A DNA stretch of 64,000 bases from Eumeta japonica (Eukaryota; Arthropoda; Insecta; Lepidoptera; Psychidae), in contig BGZK01000185.1 in the NCBI GenBank assembly GCA_005406025.1, forward strand, positions 248,001 to 312,000, in the 5' to 3' direction. Under the pieces are notes generated by a model. That model worked only from the letters and a program-made list of their open reading frames with translations. It had not been told where the DNA came from and made no database searches. Shown piece by piece: positions 60,409 through 64,000 of this stretch. Every line of letters begins with the position of its first letter. Position 1 is the first letter of the stretch. The position numbers and the translations under genes are program-made.

Positions 60409-63358
60409 AATAAACACACTAAATCTCCAGTTCAAATTTTGCATTTCTATGGTAATTATGCGATATAGTTTAAGAAAACCATTATGAAAAGATTTTTATC
60501 TTGACGCTTGACACTTTTTGGTACCATCTGTGGGCATTTTTCCTTGCTTGTGATCATGGTTTGATAACTGTACTTGTGAATTTAAAGGGAAAGGGCCGAC
60601 CACTCGGCTACTACCGCTCGAATATTTATATGGAAAGTTAAACTATAATTTCAAAAATCTATCTTTATCGGTAATACTTAATCACACATAAGCTCGTCTA
60701 CATAAATCCGAAAGCTTTAAGCCATCGTTAAGCTCGCTTTTCGCTTTGTCTCTACAACGTCGTTCTCTTTAGTAATCCCTGTGCGTTGGTAGAGTTTTTG
60801 GATTTCTGAACATATTTGAAAACCTTGCTTTTGACGTACTCGCCTTATAATATTTTATGACACCTCGATGTTATTTTTATTAACAAACAACTATAAATCG
60901 CGATTCGCTTATATACAATGAACTGAAAAGTAGTATAGCTGCATATGCAACAGCATTAGGTACTGCATTTTGGAAACAAATTACTTTCAAAGATATTTAG
61001 GTGCTATTTTAAGAAATAATAGAGTAATTTATATTACAGAATGTAGTTAATAAGAATGGCGTGTGAAAGCCTATTAGGATCAATCATATTTGTCTGTCTG
61101 TCCACTTTTCTGTTACAGTCCCTTTTCTCCAAATCTACAGCATGAAAAAAGTAATGTTTTGGTATGTATAAATAAGTAGATGACCCAATCAGGAATATAA
61201 AACTTAAGTACGTCTGTCTGTTCTCATTTTGAGCATTACTTTTGTAAGAGTATTTATATGATTACAAAAAATTTGGTTAATTATAGTGTGTCAATTGGAT
61301 TTATTGAGTATTTTCTTTTATAATCATAAAATGCATAGATTTGTAGATTGAGTATACCTTTCTCTTTACCTCCGAAATTACTGAGCCTAAAATTTTGAAC
61401 ATGCTACCTTAATTTTTAGAAAACAAAAAACTTAATATTTCAATTCTTTCGGAGAACGAAAAATAATCATGAGAAACAAATGTGTTGCAAGACATAAGGT
61501 CAAAGTTGCACGCTAATTAAAATTTCTTAACTGGTTCTTAGTCAAACTAAAAATGGCAAATATGAACTGGACATGAAGAGGAATATTAACAAGGATGTGC
61601 TAATTACAATGTTTTTGACGGGGAAAATTTCAATAACCTTAAGTGGAAATAGAAAGACAAAGCTAACACACTCGTGAATTTGTTTGTTTTACCTCTAACA
61701 CACGCCACAATGTTGTGTTGTTGTTTCAAGCCATCACAAATTATTTCAAACAAACATTTTGTGACTTTTAACTGAATGGCATGACGACTCAATTTTTTAA
61801 ATTATTTATTTTCGTTGACCACAGAAGATGCCAAATTTTTACAATAGTCATCCATTACTGCTCTTGGAGAAAATGACTTACTTATAAAATCTATCAAACT
61901 CCAATATTCCTGAAACCCGGTGACGTTGCCAAGTAAGTTGTTGCCAAGTAAATGGTATGGTATAGCACAGCGTGGACTGGCAGGATGACCTATTGAATGT
62001 TTCATATTTATCTAATTAGACACTTCACCCAAACCATGGAGTCGTAGAATTGTTTTGTATCGATTTCCATTTCAAATCTTAATATTATCTCGGTTTCTTT
62101 TCCGATTCTATTCTCAATCCTGACTCCGTTCTTGCTTCCGACAGCGACTATAATACATATACATTTACGTCACATCACTAGGTTTTCTTGTGATAGCAAA
62201 CCTAGAAAAACAAAAGCAAATCCTAAATATATGTACATCGTTCGAATGATATAAAACCGGAGCGTCGCGTTCTCAAGTATACGGTATCAAGTGTAACATA
62301 GTGCTCCATGTCAATTTTCCGTGTGACTGACGTCACATGCGTACGTCACAACCGGAATATTACAGTACGTGAGCGAAATACATGAGTGAAATACGATGTA
62401 CCTACAATTTTATCGAAATAATATCACCTACTTATTCAGCTCTGACAACACGTAAATAATCCTGATTCAGTGATATTCGGTTATTGGATTTCTTTTTTGT
62501 ACGGCGAATTTGTATATTTTTTTTGTATATAGTAGCCCTATATACAGTTTGAAAATATTCGGATGACAGTTTGTGTTTTCAGTTGTAATTTCAATACGCG
62601 CAAAGTCGTTCTCTATTCTTAGTCATAGATTTTATGTATGTCATAGTGAGATTAGCAACACAAAAAAAAGAATGACCATAGAATAAAAGTACACCAGATC
62701 CAGATATACGTGAGATCATTCTCATGTTACGACCCTGTGAAGACCACGGAACACACGTGAAAGAATTGAATCCCGTTTATTCCTGCAAAAACTCAAGTTC
62801 CTCAAGTAATCTGTGTTTAGTAATACGATCTATAGGATTGAGTGCGTGTGTAACAACAGAAGATAACTCGCTCAAAAGAGAAAGTTCACAAAATATAAAT
62901 TTCGCATTTAAGTAACATCGATAAGTCTTGCTGTCTTAATGTAATGTTAAAACGGTTACGGTGAGCTGCTACAAAAGCTTGTAGACAAATAGGTGGATAA
63001 AGTTATCACTTCCCATGATATTAAAGGTTTGAATGCACATAAAATATATTTAAAACTATGGTAAGTATATGCTACTTATATGTTCAATTTTAAAGAGGTT
63101 GACATTTATATTACACAAACACTGGTGTATTTTATTTTTGGTCTAGTTACATATATTACGTAGCTTTAGTATAATTGTATACTAAATCCATAATTATGAT
63201 AATTAAAATGTCAGTGCTCCCCAAGTGTGAACATTTTTAGTTGAGCTACCAACAAAAAAAATAAACATATTACAAAACCGGAAATGAGATTAATTCGAAT
63301 TTTTTAGTTATCGTATTTCAAATCACATATTTTAATCGCTTACGTCAATATGACGATA

Positions 63359-63359
<1 letters not shown>
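60409..63359. other. Non-coding AT-rich stretch
   Basis: No gene was recognised. It contains a SINE-like pyrimidine-rich body at about 62040-62160 and a CRE palindrome at 62328-62335. Frames of 62-67 codons lack motifs. Confidence 0.5.

Positions 63360-63412
<53 letters not shown>
63360..63412. repeat. TA dinucleotide microsatellite
   Basis: About 26 uninterrupted TA repeats, the longest in the window. Confidence 0.97.
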
Positions 63413-63416
<4 letters not shown>

Positions 63417-63530
63417 TTGTACTCTTGTACAATTATATTTCTAATTGTTGAGGATTACATGGTGCACAGTTTTTCCTTTAGAAACAAACAGACAATATAA
63501 AGTCACAACAGAAAACAGGAAAATATTAAT

Positions 63531-63721
63531 TTACTCCGACTGCCCTCTGCGGCGAGCGCGAACTCTATTATCAAAGTGATTAACCTCGAGTCTTAATGTT
63601 GCTGCAATAGAATAAGGGCCTTGTTCTTTAAATAGGTTAATAATCTTTTCCTTAAATGTCTCGTGTCTGTCGTTTGCATTGAAGGTATTCCGATTTATGT
63701 AAACCCTAAATTTAGGATATC
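63531..63721 (-). CDS. Possible terminal exon, unknown protein
   Basis: On the minus strand 'cttaaccttctAG' at 63734-63722 is a good acceptor. The exon would then encode 63 residues, including 'YPKFRVYINRNTFNANDRHE', 'TFKEKIINLFKEQGPYSIAA' and 'LRLEVNHFDNRVRARRRGQS', ending in TAA at 63533-63531. The sequence is charged with a basic C-terminus, has no membrane segment and is less AT-biased in codon choice than chance frames here. I do not recognise the family. It could be a real last exon or a transposon-derived piece. Confidence 0.3.
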
Positions 63722-64000
63722 CTAGAAGGTTAAGTAGCGATGTGTACGTAAGGAAGGTACCTACTAGTTGCAATGTCTAAGTAATTTCGTTTCAGGAGAA
63801 GATATGAATCTCTGAAGATCTATAAGGGTTTGCAAAAATTTAAATGAAATGAACATCTCAAAATTTGTTGAAAACTCGATTCTCGAAAATCATGCTGAAA
63901 ACGGCATCGTTGTATTTTATGGAAATATTTGAATTTTCTTAATAGGAAGTCAAAAAACACTATTTTATATGTAGTTTAAATATATTTCAACTACGATACA

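Overview
The window looks like nuclear DNA of a moth or butterfly (Lepidoptera). It is AT-rich and almost empty of host coding sequence. It is crowded with decayed transposons whose style is typical of lepidopteran genomes: retroposon tails around 'gcttttgcccgcggcttcg', 'ggtccagccgtt' and 'ggcggtggtgac', mariner relics, Jockey/CR1-like LINE pieces and a Ty1/copia element. The order-level assignment is an inference from repeat style; no species marker is present.

One convincing host exon is visible, on the minus strand at about 55170-55358. It encodes part of an NHL beta-propeller of a TRIM-NHL protein, closest in my judgement to Mei-P26 (relative of Brat). No neighbouring exon was found, so most of the window may be intron or intergenic DNA of that gene. 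A weaker exon-like ORF with a good splice acceptor lies at 63531-63721 (minus).

Layout. 1-2.5 kb: unannotatable AT-rich DNA. 2.56-7.3 kb: a broken copia retrotransposon (minus strand) with a half-tRNA-iMet primer-binding site, three coding lesions and no detectable LTR pair, bracketed by inverted copies of a terminal-inverted-repeat element; further copies lie at 11.2 and 60.1 kb. 7.3-21.6 kb: AT-rich DNA with CpG-rich patches. 21.6-28.4 kb: a LINE graveyard. LINE-A pieces are scrambled in orientation, LINE-B (Jockey-like) runs on the plus strand, and a 493-bp LINE-B fragment occurs twice as apparently identical inverted arms. 28.6-29.5, 34.8-35.65 and 53.2-54.2 kb: three dead mariner transposases. 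36.5-36.8 kb: a CpG-rich patch with two perfect CRE palindromes. 39.2-40 kb and 50 kb: related retroposon tails in opposite orientation. 45.0-46.3 kb: a 120-bp satellite array of 11 units with an alternating (dimeric) substructure. 54-64 kb: further retroposon tails, SINE-like bodies and microsatellites.

The retroelement and mariner genes are inactive remnants by sequence (frameshifts, stops, missing catalytic residues). The features of most interest are the structural rearrangements, the satellite higher-order pattern, the short-loop palindromes and the isolated NHL exon.
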